This document shows, in pieces, positions 37,046-45,553 of a DNA stretch of 48,890 bases (positions within the stretch are counted from its first letter, which is position 1; each line of letters starts with the position of its first letter). Made by a program: the position numbers and the translations under genes. This stretch comes from a virus. The stretch lies in the IMG/VR virus record IMGVR_UViG_3300038465_000054, positions 1 through 48,890 of that record; one strand, given 5' to 3'. A model generated the notes under the pieces. That model was not told the origin of the DNA and ran no database searches. It saw nothing but the letters and a program-made list of their open reading frames with translations.

Positions 37046-37431
37046 TGGATCTGCATTCGATGGTCGCACGCGGCATCGGCGCAGTGAATCCGCTGATCCA
37101 GGCCGTCTATCTGAAAAGCGCCGGGGCTGCGCCCACGAACGAGGATGGCTCCCAGCTGCCGACCTATTGGGCCCCCGAGGCGCTAACGGTCGATGTACAG
37201 GCGGCCAGCGGCCAGGATCTTCAGCACGTCGACAATCTGAATATGCAGGGCGTGTACCGCAAGATCTACCTGCGCGGCAACGCCCAGGGAATCGTGCGCA
37301 CGGATATGAAGGGCGGGGATCTGTTCTATTTCCCCCAGGTCAAGGGCGGCGCGCTGTGTCGCTGGCTGGTCGCTTCGGTCCCCGAGACCTGGAGTGACTG
37401 GAGTTGCGTTATCGTGTGTCTGCAACTATGA
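37045..37431 (+). CDS. Head-tail or tail completion protein (128 aa)
   Basis: Starts MDLHSMVARGIGAVNPLIQA by TGATG overlap. Pattern YLKSAGAAPTNEDGSQLPTY, GVYRKIYLRGNAQGIVRTDM and WLVASVPETWSDWSCVIV resembles small neck/tail genes found beside gp10-like proteins in myophages. The C-terminus is coupled to the next gene (ATGA). Confidence 0.65.
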   Translation: MDLHSMVARGIGAVNPLIQAVYLKSAGAAPTNEDGSQLPTYWAPEALTVDVQAASGQDLQHVDNLNMQGVYRKIYLRGNAQGIVRTDMKGGDLFYFPQVKGGALCRWLVASVPETWSDWSCVIVCLQL

Positions 37432-38009
37432 GCACTACCGTAACCCCCACGCGCTCGGATGTGATGAAGGCCCTGCGCGCTTTCATTCAATCGCTGGTGG
37501 GCACGAATATCGAAGTGATCGAAGGCTTGGGCAATCGCGTGGCGATGCCGCGCGCTGCGACTACGCCCGGCGGCGTGCCAGGCCCCAAGGGCTTCATCGT
37601 GCTGACGTGGATCCTGCAAAACACGCTTTCCACGAATCTGGACAGCTACGCCGATCCGTTCCCCTCCAATGGCAACGGCAAGACGGTAAGTGTGGATCTA
37701 GCGGTGACAGTCCAGTGCGATTGCTACGGCCAGCAGTCGGCCAATTGGGCCACGATCATCGCGACGATCATGCAGGATCAGTATGCATCCGATCAGCTGC
37801 TGCCCGTGTGCGCACCGCTGTATGCCGATGCGCCGCAGATGGCCGCGCTGATCGATGAGGAACAGCAGTACTTGGAGCGATGGACGTTCGGGCTGCATAT
37901 CAACTACAACCCGCAGATCACTTTCGTGCAGGACTTCGCCACGGATCTGGCCCCCGGCGTGTTCAACGTCGAAGTAACATTTCCCGTCGATGCGCCGCCG
38001 ATACTGTGA
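37428..38009 (+). CDS. Tail terminator-type protein (LIC_12616-like)
   Basis: A 193-residue protein starting MSTTVTPTRSDVMKALRAFI. IVLTWILQNTLSTNLDSYAD, VTVQCDCYGQQSANWATIIA and LHINYNPQITFVQDFATDLA fit the LIC_12616 family found before tail sheath genes in myophages. Likely at the tail-neck end. It starts by ATGA overlap. The gap to the sheath gene (38010-38078) may hold a promoter but I see only a weak TATTAT. Confidence 0.7.
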   Translation: MSTTVTPTRSDVMKALRAFIQSLVGTNIEVIEGLGNRVAMPRAATTPGGVPGPKGFIVLTWILQNTLSTNLDSYADPFPSNGNGKTVSVDLAVTVQCDCYGQQSANWATIIATIMQDQYASDQLLPVCAPLYADAPQMAALIDEEQQYLERWTFGLHINYNPQITFVQDFATDLAPGVFNVEVTFPVDAPPIL

Positions 38010-38078
38010 TTTTTTACCCAGCAGCGTTGCCCGTGTATTATCGCCCTAGTCCGGCCGTCCGCCTGCGGAGCTTTTAAG

Positions 38079-39569
38079 ATGACGAATAGCATTCCAGCAT
38101 CCCAATTCATGGCGGTCTATCCCGGCGTCCTGAGCGCCGGCGGCAATGCGCTAAGCCTCAACTCGGTGTGGCTGGATGAAGATACAAGCATCCCGATCGG
38201 CACCGTTAATGGCTTCCCCAGCCTCGCGGCCGTCGAGGACTGGTACGGCCCCGCTTCAAATCAAGCCTTCCTTGCGAGCAACTACTTTGGCGGCTTCGTC
38301 AATTGCCAGTCGCTCCCCTCGATGCTCTGGCTCGTCCAGTACAACGCCAGCGCCGTCGCAGCCTATGTGCGCGGCGGCTCCGTCGCGGCGCTCACCCTGG
38401 CCGAACTTCAGGCGTTCAATGCCGCCCTTACCGTTACCGTGAACGGGACGCCCTACACGACGGCCAGTATTAACCTGGCTGCGGCGACCAGCTTCAGCAA
38501 TGCGGCGACGATCATATCGGCCGCACTAACGACTGCCAGCGCCCCGGCCGCGTGCACTTACGATGCGCTGCGCGATGCGTTTGTGATCACTTCAAACACG
38601 ACCGGCACGGGCAGCACGATCAGCTTTGGCAGCGGCGGATTGGGCACGGATCTGAATCTGACGCAGGCGCTGGGCGCCGTGCTTTCGCAGGGCGCCGCCG
38701 CGGCTACGCCTGCCGGGACAATGGCCGGCGTCACCGCAGCGCTTCAGAACTTCGCCAGCTTCATGACCACGTTCCAGCCGGCCACTTCTGTCATGCAGGC
38801 GCTTGCCGAGTGGAATGCAGCACAGAATGATGCCTACGCTTATGTGCCCTGGGATTCTAACGTGCTGATCACTGAATCCCCCCCGCAGCCGACGATCCTC
38901 GCGCAGCTGATTGCAGGCATCGATGGCACGGCGCCGCAGTACGATGCGACGGGCGCGATCGCCGCGTTCATCTGCGGCGTGATTGCCTCGATCAACTTCC
39001 AGCAGAAGAAGGGCTATCTGACCTTCGCCAATATCAGAAGCCCACTGCTTACCCCGAACGTGTCCAATCAGACCGTGTACGACAACGTGATCGCCAACGG
39101 CTACAGCTGTTATGCGGCGATCGCCACTGCCAACCAGAACTTCGAGTGGTACGAAAACGGACAGGTCAGCGGCGCATGGGACTGGCTCGATGAGTACGTA
39201 TTCCAGATCTGGCTGACCAATCAGCTACAGCTTGCCGGCATGGAACTGCTGCAAGATGTGCCCTCGATCCCCTTCAATCTGTCCGGCGCTGAACTGATCG
39301 CATCGGCCTACGCCGGGCCAATCAGCGCGGGCGTAAACTTCGGTGGCATACAGGCGGGCGTGCCGCTTACCGCCTCGCAGGAACTGGCGATCACCAACGC
39401 CGTGGGCGCAGCCGCTGTAACGGCACTGTTCAATCAGGGCTGGTATCTGTCGGTCCCGATCCCCTCCGGCAACGTGCAAAGCACGCGCGGCCCGTGGCCC
39501 GCGACTCTTTTTTACGTCAATGCCGGTGGTGTTCAAAGCCTTGAACTCGCCTCGATCGACGTGCAGTGA
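38079..39569 (+). CDS. Contractile tail sheath protein (DUF3383-like)
   Basis: A 496-residue protein starting MTNSIPASQFMAVYPGVLSA with GGAG upstream. Hallmarks are NGFPSLAAVEDWYGPASNQA, LVQYNASAVAAYVRGGSV, then YLTFANIRSPLLTPNVSNQT and WYENGQVSGAWDWLDEYVFQ, as in DUF3383 sheaths of small myophages. It forms the contractile layer around the tube. The insertion rich in Thr/Ala/Gly (about 115-215) is an outward domain. It is followed by the tube gene. Confidence 0.85.
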   Translation: MTNSIPASQFMAVYPGVLSAGGNALSLNSVWLDEDTSIPIGTVNGFPSLAAVEDWYGPASNQAFLASNYFGGFVNCQSLPSMLWLVQYNASAVAAYVRGGSVAALTLAELQAFNAALTVTVNGTPYTTASINLAAATSFSNAATIISAALTTASAPAACTYDALRDAFVITSNTTGTGSTISFGSGGLGTDLNLTQALGAVLSQGAAAATPAGTMAGVTAALQNFASFMTTFQPATSVMQALAEWNAAQNDAYAYVPWDSNVLITESPPQPTILAQLIAGIDGTAPQYDATGAIAAFICGVIASINFQQKKGYLTFANIRSPLLTPNVSNQTVYDNVIANGYSCYAAIATANQNFEWYENGQVSGAWDWLDEYVFQIWLTNQLQLAGMELLQDVPSIPFNLSGAELIASAYAGPISAGVNFGGIQAGVPLTASQELAITNAVGAAAVTALFNQGWYLSVPIPSGNVQSTRGPWPATLFYVNAGGVQSLELASIDVQ

Positions 39570-39577
39570 GATAACCC

Positions 39578-40009
39578 ATGCTTACCTCTGAAAACAGCAT
39601 CATCACGATCAGCGTTCAGGAAGTGTTCGGTGGCACGCCGCAGCAGCTTTCCAACTTCGCGACCGACGATATGTATGACGCCCCCGAAGTGAAGCCGGGC
39701 GAGGCGGTCATGGGCACCGATGGCATTCTGACGGCCGCCGCGCTTCCGGTGCCGATTGAATTTCGCTTCATGCTGATGGCCGATAGTCCATCGATCACGA
39801 ACATCATGGAGCCGTGGTTCGGGCAGGAGCAGCAGCAGAAAGCCAAATACGTCGCCACAGTCGCCCTGCTGATCCCGCAGCTGAACAAGCGCTATTCAGG
39901 CAGCGGGTTCCTTACCAGCTACAAGCCCGCGCCCAAGGCCGGCAAGTTCCTGAGCGCTGCGATGGAATACGGGCTGACGCTGCAATCCTTCCTGCCCAGC
40001 CCGATGTAG
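39578..40009 (+). CDS. Tail tube protein (DUF3277-like)
   Basis: A 143-residue protein starting MLTSENSIITISVQEVFGGT. KPGEAVMGTDGILTAAALPV and PIEFRFMLMADSPSITNIME fit tube proteins of the KPP10/DUF3277 type, and it directly follows the sheath. It would polymerise as hexamers to make the inner tube. Size is usual for the family. Confidence 0.78.
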   Translation: MLTSENSIITISVQEVFGGTPQQLSNFATDDMYDAPEVKPGEAVMGTDGILTAAALPVPIEFRFMLMADSPSITNIMEPWFGQEQQQKAKYVATVALLIPQLNKRYSGSGFLTSYKPAPKAGKFLSAAMEYGLTLQSFLPSPM

Positions 40010-40012
40010 CCC

Positions 40013-40480
40013 GTGACACGCAAGCGCGAGGAAATCACGATCACGGAAGCCGATCGCGATCACGGGAAAACCTTCGTTCTAAACGAGATGCCATCCTTTC
40101 AGGCCGAGCTCTGGGCTGGCAAAGCACTGCACATGATCCTGCGCGCCGGGCGCGAACTGCCCCCTGGCGCTGCCGGCGCAGGTGTTGCGGGACTCGCCGC
40201 TACATTCGGGGCTGCCAATGGCGTGCTATCGGAACTTGAGGAACTACATTTCATTTTGCAGCATCCTGATCTTTCAGAGGTATTAGGATGCATCAAGTTC
40301 AAGAATCCTGCCGGCATCGAAATGCCGATCACTTTCGATGTGAATTGCCAGATCGATGAAATCCGCACATGGAAGCGCCTGCGCTTCAGGCTGCTGACAC
40401 TTCACACGGGTTTTTCTATGCCCGTAGAATCCCAAACTACGGGCTTGAAATCTTCGCAAAGCGAAGCCCCAAGCACCTAG
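40013..40480 (+). CDS. Tail-assembly chaperone, short form (G-like)
   Basis: A 155-residue protein starting at GTG (MTRKREEITITEADRDHGKT). The region FVLNEMPSFQAELWAGKALH to EELHFILQHPDL fits chaperones encoded between tube and tape measure genes. A canonical slippery heptamer, GGGTTTT, lies at 40408-40414 in the correct phase, 5 nt before a perfect 8-bp stem, so part of the ribosomes should shift -1 and make a longer 209-residue protein. The zero-frame C-terminus after residue 134 is Ser/Gln-rich and looks unstructured. Confidence 0.82.
   Translation: MTRKREEITITEADRDHGKTFVLNEMPSFQAELWAGKALHMILRAGRELPPGAAGAGVAGLAATFGAANGVLSELEELHFILQHPDLSEVLGCIKFKNPAGIEMPITFDVNCQIDEIRTWKRLRFRLLTLHTGFSMPVESQTTGLKSSQSEAPST
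40408..40444 (+). promoter_or_regulatory. Programmed -1 frameshift signal
   Basis: Slippery site G-GGT-TTT (40408-40414) in the X-XXY-YYZ phase of the chaperone frame. A 5-nt spacer follows, then stem GCCCGTAG (40420-40427) pairing perfectly with CTACGGGC (40437-40444) around a 9-nt loop. The same arrangement drives the G-GT frameshift in lambda-type tails. Confidence 0.9.
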
Positions 40481-40641
40481 ACTATGTGAACGTTCCCCGC
40501 ATCATCGCGGATCTGGTCACATCCAAGATTTGCACTCTCCATGAGTTGCAGACAATCTACTCCGCAGAGGACGCCTATAACCTCCTGGAGATCCTGAACG
40601 TGAATGCCGCCAACGCGATCCGGAGCAAGCCAGATGGCTGA
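40414..40641 (+). CDS. Frameshift extension of the tail-assembly chaperone (T-like)
   Basis: After slippage at 40408-40414 the ribosome reads TTC TAT GCC onward for 75 codons (FYARRIPNYGLEIFAKRSPK ... ending IRSKPDG), giving a 209-residue G-T fusion with residues 1-134 of the short form. The frame contains an ATG at 40369 without a ribosome binding site, so independent initiation is unlikely. The segment LVTSKICTLHELQTIYSAED is the helical T domain that would contact the tape measure. The stop lies 8 bp into the tape measure gene. Confidence 0.8.
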   Translation, partial: FYARRIPNYGLEIFAKRSPKHLDYVNVPRIIADLVTSKICTLHELQTIYSAEDAYNLLEILNVNAANAIRSKPDG

Positions 40642-42037
40642 GGGCACCGTAGTCGATGCTCTTTTAATGACGCTTGGCCTTGATGATAAGGACTTCAAGC
40701 GCGGGCAGGAGGAAACGACAAAGCGCACAAAAGAGATGCGCAATGTCACCAAGTCTGCCAGCGAGGACATGGCCAAAAGCCTTGCGCAAGTGGCTAAGCA
40801 ATTCACGCTCGGCGCCCTGGGCGTCGGCAGCATGGTCGAAGCGGTTCGCACCTTCGCGCGAGTGGTCGGGCAGAATGACCAGCTGGGGCTGCTGGCGAAC
40901 AATCTGGGCGTTAACGTAACGCAGCTGAACGCTTTGGGAAATGCAGCGGAAACGGCCGGCGGAAAGTCTGCCGATATTAACTCGGCCCTTGCGCTGATCA
41001 ATAAAGAAGCGACGCAGCTGCGAAATTTCGGGCCCGATGCATTCTCCAATCTGTTCCGCCTGGCGCGCTTCGATCCGCTGGACCCCCTGACGCATCAGCC
41101 TAAAAATCCCGTGGAAGGCTTTAAGGCCATTGGTGATTTCTTCAGGGACTTTGAGGCGAAGAACGGGCGCATTGCCGCGCTTAATGTCGCGGAGCAGTTC
41201 GGATTTACCGAAGGCGCTTTCCGTATATTGGAGCAGGGCACGACAGGGATCGATGCGCTGATTAAAGCCGAGGAAAGGCTCGGGGCAGAAACGAAAAAAG
41301 ATGCCGATGCCGCGCGCGAACTGGATGCGGCATGGACGCAGCTTGGACACACTTTCGCGCAAAGGGGGCGCGATATCACAACGACCGCTGCGCCGGCGCT
41401 TAACTGGTTTCTAAGGGGCCTCACAGATGCGGTCGGCGGAACAACAGGCGGACAGCTTGGGAATGATCTCTACGACCTGTTCCACAACGGCGGATACAAT
41501 CCCAATGCGCCGGGCGTGGCCCACGGAAAGATCAATCGCGGCGGCACCGTGTCGGATCGCAACAACAATCCGGGGAACCTGAAGCCTAGCGGCTTCTCTT
41601 ATCCTGGGCAGACCGGAGTGGACGCTAACGGCTTCGCCATCTTTGCCACGCCGGAGGCCGGACGCGCGGCGCTTCAGGGGGATCTTCGCGCCAAGTTCAA
41701 CCGCGGCGATAACACGATCAGCAGCCTGATCACGGACTACGAAGGCCACGATTTCAAGCACAACGACATAGGCGCATACATCGCAGCCGTCTCGCAGCAG
41801 ACGGGCCTGGGCGCGAATCAGCCTTTCAGCGCCGATCGGCTCGAGCAGATCTCGCGCGCGATCACGCGGCAGGAGGGCACCAGCGGATTCGGTGGCACGA
41901 ATAATACGCATTCGGTCGATATCGGAACGATCGTCATTAACACGCAGGCGACCGATGCGGCGGGAATAGCGGCTGACATGAACAATCAGCTACAGCGCAA
42001 AAAGACTCTGGCGCTGGCGGATGGGAGCTCAAGCTGA
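40634..42037 (+). CDS. Short tape measure protein with lytic-transglycosylase-like domain
   Basis: A 467-residue protein starting MAEGTVVDALLMTLGLDDKD with GGAG 8 nt upstream. Residues about 1-110 are a tape-measure N-terminus with helices (KRGQEETTKRTKEMRNVTKS, MVEAVRTFARVVGQNDQLGL). A C-terminal domain from about 305 has DRNNNPGNLKPSGFSYPGQT and FAIFATPEAGRAALQGDL, the NNPGNL signature of structural muramidase-like proteins that open peptidoglycan at infection. The protein is short, predicting a short tail. The end (about 430-467) has HSVDIGTIVINTQATDAAGI. Confidence 0.82.
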   Translation: MAEGTVVDALLMTLGLDDKDFKRGQEETTKRTKEMRNVTKSASEDMAKSLAQVAKQFTLGALGVGSMVEAVRTFARVVGQNDQLGLLANNLGVNVTQLNALGNAAETAGGKSADINSALALINKEATQLRNFGPDAFSNLFRLARFDPLDPLTHQPKNPVEGFKAIGDFFRDFEAKNGRIAALNVAEQFGFTEGAFRILEQGTTGIDALIKAEERLGAETKKDADAARELDAAWTQLGHTFAQRGRDITTTAAPALNWFLRGLTDAVGGTTGGQLGNDLYDLFHNGGYNPNAPGVAHGKINRGGTVSDRNNNPGNLKPSGFSYPGQTGVDANGFAIFATPEAGRAALQGDLRAKFNRGDNTISSLITDYEGHDFKHNDIGAYIAAVSQQTGLGANQPFSADRLEQISRAITRQEGTSGFGGTNNTHSVDIGTIVINTQATDAAGIAADMNNQLQRKKTLALADGSSS

Positions 42038-42705
42038 TGCCCATCCCCAATCTGTTCCCCAATGTCCCGAATGTGCCTGGCGCGCCGCAGATCCCGCGCA
42101 GCCCCGATGCGCCCACATCGACAACGCCTGCGCTAGCGGATGATTCAACGCAATCGGTACTTGCAAGTTCCGCTAACGGATCCCCGTTGTGGGGCGTATT
42201 CGATTCCTCCGGGAATCTTGCGATCAATGCCGATTCTGTGCGCAACTTCGACTGGCGACAGGAATATAGAATCGGGAACTATCCGGTGCAGCAAGGAAGT
42301 TTTGCCAGTTACGACAAAGTGACGGTGCCTTACGAATGCGCCGTGCGCGTCGTGTGCACGGGCGATATTGATTATCGGTCGGACTTTGTTTCTCAGGTTC
42401 AGGGCGTGATAGCTTCGCTGGATCTCTATACCATCATCACCCCAGAGGAAAGCTATCAGAACTGCAATGTGACGCGCGGCGAATTGTCACGCCATGAGCG
42501 CAACGGCGCTTATGTCATTGTCTACGATCTTTTCTTTCAGCAGATCATTCAGGTGACAGGCCAATATGCGGCCACGGCCAACACGGCGAACGCGCAGCAG
42601 CCGACTGCCCAGGGCGTCGTTAATAACGGGCAGGTCAATGCGACGACGCCCACGCCTGCGGCCCAGAACGCGGCCACTTCGGCTCTAAACCAGCAGACTC
42701 AATAA
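42037..42705 (+). CDS. Baseplate/tail-tip protein (Dit-like or LysM-less connector)
   Basis: A 222-residue protein starting MPIPNLFPNVPNVPGAPQIP by TGATG overlap. The central part (SVRNFDWRQEYRIGNYPVQQ, GSFASYDKVTVPYECAVRVV, YTIITPEESYQNCNVTRGEL) matches tail-to-baseplate proteins in Pam3/KPP10-like myophages, with an N-terminal Pro-rich and C-terminal Ala/Gln/Asn-rich tail. It probably ends the tube and binds the hub. Exact equivalence is inferred from gene order. Confidence 0.65.
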   Translation: MPIPNLFPNVPNVPGAPQIPRSPDAPTSTTPALADDSTQSVLASSANGSPLWGVFDSSGNLAINADSVRNFDWRQEYRIGNYPVQQGSFASYDKVTVPYECAVRVVCTGDIDYRSDFVSQVQGVIASLDLYTIITPEESYQNCNVTRGELSRHERNGAYVIVYDLFFQQIIQVTGQYAATANTANAQQPTAQGVVNNGQVNATTPTPAAQNAATSALNQQTQ

Positions 42706-44612
42706 TGCTTGGCGTCCCCTTAAGCCCGGTCCCCTCCCAGACGCTGCAAGTAGTGCTCGACGGCCAGAATGTGCAGCTGTCGGTCTATCAGTTGCCGACA
42801 AAAACATATCTTCCTGGCGCTGGCTACGTGGGCGATGCGCCGCTGTTCATGGATGTCAGCTTAGGCGGCGTTGCTGTGGCGACCTGTCGCAGCTGCCTGA
42901 ATGGCGTGCGCGTGCTGCTGGATGAGCAGTACAGCGATTTCGTCGGCGATTTCGTGATCGTCGATACCCAGGGCGACACCGATCCGGTCTATACGGGGCT
43001 AGGGACTCGATACCAGCTGGTGTACATGGAGGCCAGTGATCTGGGGGAAAGCTCCACCGGCACGGTGATTACACCGACGCCGCCCGCGCCTTTGCCGCCG
43101 ACGAATCCTGCGATCTACTATCCCGTAACACCCGCCGAGCTTGCCGCTGGCGTGACGCCTCTCAATTATGGATACAGCGCTGGAAACGTAGTGAGGTACG
43201 GGGCTGACCCGACGGGCTTTAACGACAGTACCGTCGCTTTTGCTGCTGCTATCGCGGTAGCCTCTCAAAATCTTGGCCCGATGGTCTGGATCCCTGCCGG
43301 TCAGTTCAATATCAGTTCGACGCTAAACATCGCCTCGGGTAAGCAGGTCAACATACAGGGCGCAGGAAAATTCCTCTCTATCCTGTACGGCACTGGATTT
43401 GGCAGCGATGTTCCTGTCATTAGCTATAACGGCACGGGAGCAGGAAGCGCCTCGATTGATTCCATTGGCTGTAGAGGGTTCGCCATCTGGTCGAACAACA
43501 ATCTTGCCAGAGGAATCACGGCAAGCTGGACCACTAACAGCGCTTTTGATGATCTGTACTTCTATGATTGCTACAACGGATGGGTGGGATACACCGCCTT
43601 TGGCAATAAGTTCCGCAACAACAATGCCTACAACATCACTAACGCAAGCTACATCCTAAGCACTTATGCGGGCGCTAATGCGGGCTGCTCGAACTCCTTG
43701 TTTGAGGGGGTCCGAATGGTGGGCAATGTGGGATGCGCCGTTAATACCGCGACTGATTCTCTCGCCTTCATCGGGTGCGATATCGAAGGCATCATAGGAA
43801 ACGGAGCGGGATTAGCCCTGGTTCCCCCTACCGGGTGCGTCGTCTCCAACGTCGTCGTGATGGGATCTCATATCGAGAACATCAACGGGACTGCGATTTA
43901 CTGTGCCGGTGTCGATGCGAATTCTGTCACCGGGTTAGTCGTCAAGGGAAACATTATCAAAGGCGGCTTTGGAGACTCAGCCAATCCTTATGCGGTCAAT
44001 GCGATCCAGCTGTATCACGTGAACGGATTCGACATCTCTGGTAATAACTTCATTGATTGGGGAACCGATGATGCGACGGGGGGCGGCACACAAGGATACG
44101 CCTGCTACTACATGTCCACCGCATCGAACGGAGTCATAGAAAACAATACCTCGGCGCAATCCACCATCGGCGGCACGGTTAAACGAACCGTCCAGAATCT
44201 GTGCGATGTTCTGCCGGCAGCTTCGGTGCGCATAGCTAACAACTGGGCTCCAGTGAACGGCACCGGGTATCTGGGTTACACGGTTAACTACACAAACTCC
44301 AATGAAGTCACCTTACCGTACTCGTCTACGATTGCCGTAGATGCATCGACAGGGGGCTTGTTTGATATCACGGCTACCAATAACACCGGCTTTACGATCA
44401 GCAATCCAACGAACGGATTCAAGGGCAAGACCATCACTTTCAAGATCCGCAATACCTCGGGAGGAGCGCTAGGGGCCGTGACCTGGATGAGCAGCTTCAA
44501 GATGTCAACATGGACCAGCCCGGCCAACGCTTATAGCCGCTCTGTCACGTTTTGCTTTGACGGTACTTATTGGATTCAGATATCACAGACGGGCGTGGAT
44601 GTGCCTAACTAA
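42705..44612 (+). CDS. Baseplate plug domain fused to a beta-helix tailspike
   Basis: A 635-residue protein. Residues 1-~115 match the baseplate plug (Pam3 gp18 type): SQTLQVVLDGQNVQLSVYQL, RSCLNGVRVLLDEQYSDFVG and FVIVDTQGDTDPVYTGLGTR. That protein is normally a stand-alone ~110-residue domain. A Pro/Thr linker (TGTVITPTPPAPLPPTNP) leads to a pectate-lyase-3-like right-handed beta helix (VRYGADPTGFNDSTVAFAAA, WIPAGQFNISSTLN, repeated N-rich turns) and a C-terminal beta region. The DNA from about 43180 looks less GC-rich than its neighbours. It may be a receptor-binding depolymerase tethered through the plug. Confidence 0.82.
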   Translation: MLGVPLSPVPSQTLQVVLDGQNVQLSVYQLPTKTYLPGAGYVGDAPLFMDVSLGGVAVATCRSCLNGVRVLLDEQYSDFVGDFVIVDTQGDTDPVYTGLGTRYQLVYMEASDLGESSTGTVITPTPPAPLPPTNPAIYYPVTPAELAAGVTPLNYGYSAGNVVRYGADPTGFNDSTVAFAAAIAVASQNLGPMVWIPAGQFNISSTLNIASGKQVNIQGAGKFLSILYGTGFGSDVPVISYNGTGAGSASIDSIGCRGFAIWSNNNLARGITASWTTNSAFDDLYFYDCYNGWVGYTAFGNKFRNNNAYNITNASYILSTYAGANAGCSNSLFEGVRMVGNVGCAVNTATDSLAFIGCDIEGIIGNGAGLALVPPTGCVVSNVVVMGSHIENINGTAIYCAGVDANSVTGLVVKGNIIKGGFGDSANPYAVNAIQLYHVNGFDISGNNFIDWGTDDATGGGTQGYACYYMSTASNGVIENNTSAQSTIGGTVKRTVQNLCDVLPAASVRIANNWAPVNGTGYLGYTVNYTNSNEVTLPYSSTIAVDASTGGLFDITATNNTGFTISNPTNGFKGKTITFKIRNTSGGALGAVTWMSSFKMSTWTSPANAYSRSVTFCFDGTYWIQISQTGVDVPN

Positions 44613-45553
44613 TGGCAGCATCCAGCTTTCAGCAAAAACTTCTGCGAACGACGTTCATCCTCTCGAACAACGCCGTGTTCAACGGCGCCAATAATCAGCT
44701 ACAGATCGTAGGGCTTCGAACGCTGGCCACCATTCGGGCATCGGGCGCGGGAATCGCGCCGCAAGCGACGATCCAGATCTACGGCATGAAGCAGTCGGAT
44801 ATGAACGCGCTGACCATGCTGGCGTGGCAAGCGCTCACTATCGAGCGCAACACCGTGATTCTGGAAGCCAGCAGCGATGGCGGCCAAAGCTGGAATGCAG
44901 TCTTTCAGGGCCAGATCACGACCAGCGGGCCGGACTATACGGCCATGCCTGATGTGTGCCTGCGCGTGGAAGCGACCACGCTCTATTACGAACTGCTGAC
45001 CCCTGGCGAGCCGCTTGCCTATACCGGCGTTACATCGGTCGCCAGCGCGGTCGCCAAGCTGGCGCAGGGCATCAATTATGGATTCCAGAACAACGGCGTG
45101 ACGGCGACCTTGCAGAATCCCTATATCCCAGGATCCAGCATTTCGCAGATGAAAACGCTGTGCGATCAGGCCGGCGTCGACTTTTATATCGATCCGCAAG
45201 GCGGCCCGAACGGCAAGGGGCTGATTGCGATCACCAACAAAGGACAGCCACGCACGGGCGCGCTTATTCCAACGCTAACGCCGCAGTCGGGCATGGAATC
45301 CTATCCGACGCTTGAGTTCTGGGGCTTCACCGTGCGATCCCTGTATAACCCAGCCTATGTGTTTGGCGGCCAGATCATCGTTAAGGGCAGCGATGTGCTG
45401 GGGCCGAGCGGTACGCCCTATGCGCTGGGCGCTAACGGCACGTGGTGGATCTACAAAATCACTCACACGCTTGAATCTATCAAACTGAATGGCACCTGGA
45501 AGTCAGAACTTGGATGTACTTCGTTTCAGACCCAGGTGATTGCAACGCCATGA
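44612..45553 (+). CDS. Baseplate hub protein
   Basis: A 313-residue protein starting MAASSFQQKLLRTTFILSNN at a TAATG overlap. ATIRASGAGIAPQATIQIYG, QTFKG-type GWNAVFQGQITTSGPDY, LRVEATTLYYELLTPGEPLA and LCDQAGVDFYIDPQ fit the hub (gpD/T4 gp27-like) of small contractile tails. It would hold the spike trimer and continue the tube. It overlaps the spike gene start (ATGA). Confidence 0.78.
   Translation: MAASSFQQKLLRTTFILSNNAVFNGANNQLQIVGLRTLATIRASGAGIAPQATIQIYGMKQSDMNALTMLAWQALTIERNTVILEASSDGGQSWNAVFQGQITTSGPDYTAMPDVCLRVEATTLYYELLTPGEPLAYTGVTSVASAVAKLAQGINYGFQNNGVTATLQNPYIPGSSISQMKTLCDQAGVDFYIDPQGGPNGKGLIAITNKGQPRTGALIPTLTPQSGMESYPTLEFWGFTVRSLYNPAYVFGGQIIVKGSDVLGPSGTPYALGANGTWWIYKITHTLESIKLNGTWKSELGCTSFQTQVIATP

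Noticed and set aside
38010-38078. Late promoter before the sheath gene (TATTAT near 38036)
   Set aside because: No matching -35 box at usual spacing; too weak to list.
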